DNA of 5,517 nucleotides. Source: JAPSGM01 sp036556985. Lineage in GTDB: Bacteria > Chloroflexota > Limnocylindria > QHBO01. The notes under the pieces are model-generated. The model had not been told where the DNA came from and did no database searches. It worked only from the letters and a program-made list of their open reading frames with translations. The first letter of the stretch is position 1, and each line of letters opens with the position of its first letter. The stretch spans positions 1 to 5,517 of the forward strand of contig DATBIK010000089.1 in assembly GCA_036556985.1 (NCBI GenBank). Direction: 5' to 3'. Position numbers and translations under genes: made by a program. Of this stretch, positions 4,635 through 5,517 are shown one piece after another.

Positions 4635-4644
4635 GGGCCGGAGG
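4630..4644 (-). promoter_or_regulatory. Hairpin that could mask the DUF2269 ribosome-binding site
   Basis: The 15-bp element has perfect 7-bp arms (CCTCCGG / CCGGAGG) around one central base. In minus-strand RNA a practical form pairs CCUCC with the GGAGG Shine-Dalgarno over a 5-nt loop. It would only form if transcription starts upstream of it. At DNA level it is also a good two-fold symmetric site in the divergent promoter. Confidence 0.4.
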
Positions 4645-4647
4645 GTA
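4642..4647 (-). promoter_or_regulatory. Candidate -10 box (TACCCT) for the DUF2269-type gene
   Basis: On the minus strand TACCCT fits TAnnnT and would start transcription about 12-13 nt before the ATG, right at the Shine-Dalgarno. It overlaps the outer end of the inverted repeat. If it is used, the full hairpin could not form in the RNA. Support is the hexamer only. Confidence 0.3.
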
Positions 4648-4668
4648 CCCGGCGGACGGCGAGAGGTC

Positions 4669-4674
4669 TACCAT
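4669..4674 (+). promoter_or_regulatory. Candidate -10 box (TACCAT) for leaderless transcription of the DinB-like gene
   Basis: TACCAT is followed by exactly 6 nt (CAGGCC) and the ATG at 4681, placing the expected transcription start on the A of the ATG. The purine tract GAGAGG at 4661-4666 is 14 nt from the start, too far for an SD. The same hexamer precedes the EamA gene. Confidence 0.52.
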
Positions 4675-4680
4675 CAGGCC

Positions 4681-5136
4681 ATGACGCATAGCGTGGATCG
4701 CCAGGCCGACCTCGCCGGCGAGCGCGAGGCCTGGCAACGGCTGCACGCGGTCATGCGGCGCATCACCCCCGAGATCGCCGACGTGCCCGGATACTTCGAG
4801 GAGGGCTGGACCGCAAAGGACGCGGTCGCTCACCTGGGGACGTGGATGGCCGAGGGGGCGCAGGTGCTGCGCCAGATTGCCGCGGGCACGTACCGCGAGG
4901 GCGAGCTCGACGTCGACGCGGCGAACGAACGCTTCCTGGCCGCGATGCGTGACATCCCGCTCGACACGGTCCACCTCCAGGCGGCTTCGGCCCGCGCCGA
5001 GTTGCTGCGCGCCTGGCAGGCGCTGCCGGAGATCACCCCGGCCGCGGCCTACTGGCTGCGCAAGGCCGGTCCCGACCACCTCGAGGAGCATCTGCCCCGG
5101 CTGGAGGAATGGCTGGACGAGCTAGCCGCCGGCTGA
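4681..5136 (+). CDS. DinB-like four-helix-bundle protein (ClbS/DfsB or mycothiol-dependent type)
   Basis: A 151-residue soluble, all-helical protein with the look of the DinB/YfiT superfamily of metal-binding four-helix bundles, which includes thiol-dependent S-transferases, mycothiol-dependent maleylpyruvate isomerase and ClbS/DfsB-type proteins. The signature is GWTAKDAVAHLGTWMAEG (42-59), with H51 as the first metal-ligand candidate. A DAANERFLAAMRD stretch (79-91) follows, and the C-terminal PDHLEEHLPRLEEWL (131-145) holds H133 and H137, which could complete the three-His site. Length is typical. The start lacks an SD but has a -10-like box 6 nt before it. The 3' end overlaps the convergent aminotransferase by 15 bp. 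The exact subfamily and reaction are uncertain; ClbS/DfsB-like is my best guess. Confidence 0.72.
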   Translation: MTHSVDRQADLAGEREAWQRLHAVMRRITPEIADVPGYFEEGWTAKDAVAHLGTWMAEGAQVLRQIAAGTYREGELDVDAANERFLAAMRDIPLDTVHLQAASARAELLRAWQALPEITPAAAYWLRKAGPDHLEEHLPRLEEWLDELAAG

Positions 5137-5517
5137 GCGCGCCTCGGCCATCGCCGCCGCGAAGCGCGGGATGCCGCGCTCGACCATCTCGTCGGAGGCG
5201 GTGAGGCTGATCCGGAACCAGCCGGGCACCTCCACGATCGTGCCGGGCAGGACGAGGACCCGATGCCTGGCCAGAATCTCGCCGAAGGCGACGTCGTCGT
5301 CGATCGGCGCGCGGGCCATGGTGTAGAAGGTGCCCTCCGGCATCGACGCCTCGTAGCCCATGTCGCGCAGCGCCGGCACGAGCCGGTCGCGGCGGCGCCG
5401 GAGTGCGCCGACGTCGATCGACAGCCGCTCGAGGTCGGGAAGCGCGTGCTGGAGCAGCGCGTTCGGCCAGGCGTAGCCGGTGGCGCACTGCTGGATGAAC
5501 ACCTCGTCGCGGAGGGC
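5122..5517 (-). CDS. C-terminal part of a PLP-dependent class I/II aminotransferase
   Basis: The frame enters from the right edge and stops at 5122-5124 (TAG). The visible 131 residues are the C-terminal third of a fold-type I aminotransferase (aspartate/aromatic aminotransferase group). Recognisable blocks are WPNALLQHALPDLE (17-30 of the visible part), the RRDRLVPAL helix (42-50), PEGTFYTMA (60-68), RVLVLPGTIVEVPGWFRISL (86-105) and the final helix. R102 in FRISLTAS is the usual arginine that binds the substrate carboxylate. The PLP-binding lysine and the start lie outside the window. A GTG at 5502 is internal, not the start, since coding similarity continues to the edge. These enzymes transfer amino groups between amino acids and 2-oxo acids; the exact substrate is not visible. 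Confidence 0.88.
   Translation of the reverse strand, partial: ALRDEVFIQQCATGYAWPNALLQHALPDLERLSIDVGALRRRRDRLVPALRDMGYEASMPEGTFYTMARAPIDDDVAFGEILARHRVLVLPGTIVEVPGWFRISLTASDEMVERGIPRFAAAMAEARSAGG

Noticed and set aside
5122..5502. GTG at 5502 as a real start of a short 126-residue protein
   Set aside because: The frame stays open to the window edge with aminotransferase-like residues, so this is an internal codon of a truncated gene.
1..5517. CRISPR array, insertion sequence, toxin-antitoxin or phage module
   Set aside because: No spaced direct repeats, transposase, terminal inverted repeats, small paired toxin-antitoxin frames or phage-like genes are visible. The only direct repeats are the coding 33-bp units at the left edge.

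Overview
The window is compact bacterial DNA of very high G+C content (roughly 70% by eye), with nine protein-coding genes, two of them cut by the window edges. I see no tRNA, rRNA, CRISPR array, transposase, phage gene or origin. The G+C content, the strong G/C bias at third codon positions, the TAnnnT-like -10 boxes placed directly before start codons, and the protein flavours (actinobacterial/chloroflexotal-type phosphotransferase, DinB-fold protein, MerB-like protein) suggest an Actinomycetota or Chloroflexota chromosome, perhaps an environmental genome. This lineage call is inference.

Layout. Leftward from about 1420 to the left edge lie a four-helix membrane protein of unknown function (952-1419), an alkylmercury lyase (MerB) family protein (237-926), and the start of a Lys/Ala/Gly-rich protein built from 11-residue repeats (161 to beyond base 1). 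A 140-bp divergent promoter region (1420-1559) separates these from three rightward genes: a compact APH-type phosphotransferase (1560-2144), a polytopic membrane protein of unknown function (2222-3136) and an EamA/DMT-family exporter (3219-4172). A leftward DUF2269-type membrane protein (4169-4624) meets the exporter tail to tail. A 56-bp divergent region separates it from a rightward DinB-like protein (4681-5136). That gene overlaps by 15 bp the end of a leftward class I/II aminotransferase, which is cut by the right edge.

The genes do not form one recognisable pathway. They look like a chromosomal housekeeping/accessory patchwork in which nearly every gene has its own start signals. The clearest shared pattern is in initiation. 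Five genes (MerB-like, phosphotransferase, 2222 membrane protein, EamA, DinB-like) lack a usable Shine-Dalgarno and have a -10-like hexamer ending 6-10 nt before the ATG, as leaderless genes do. Two leftward membrane-protein genes have strong Shine-Dalgarno sites (GGAGGTGA and GGAGGAA), and the 161 gene has a weaker purine-rich one. I found no convincing new multi-gene system. The points most worth a second look are the leaderless pattern, the MerB homologue outside any mer operon with a strong hairpin just upstream of it, the 11-residue repeat protein, and a hairpin that could mask the DUF2269 ribosome-binding site.
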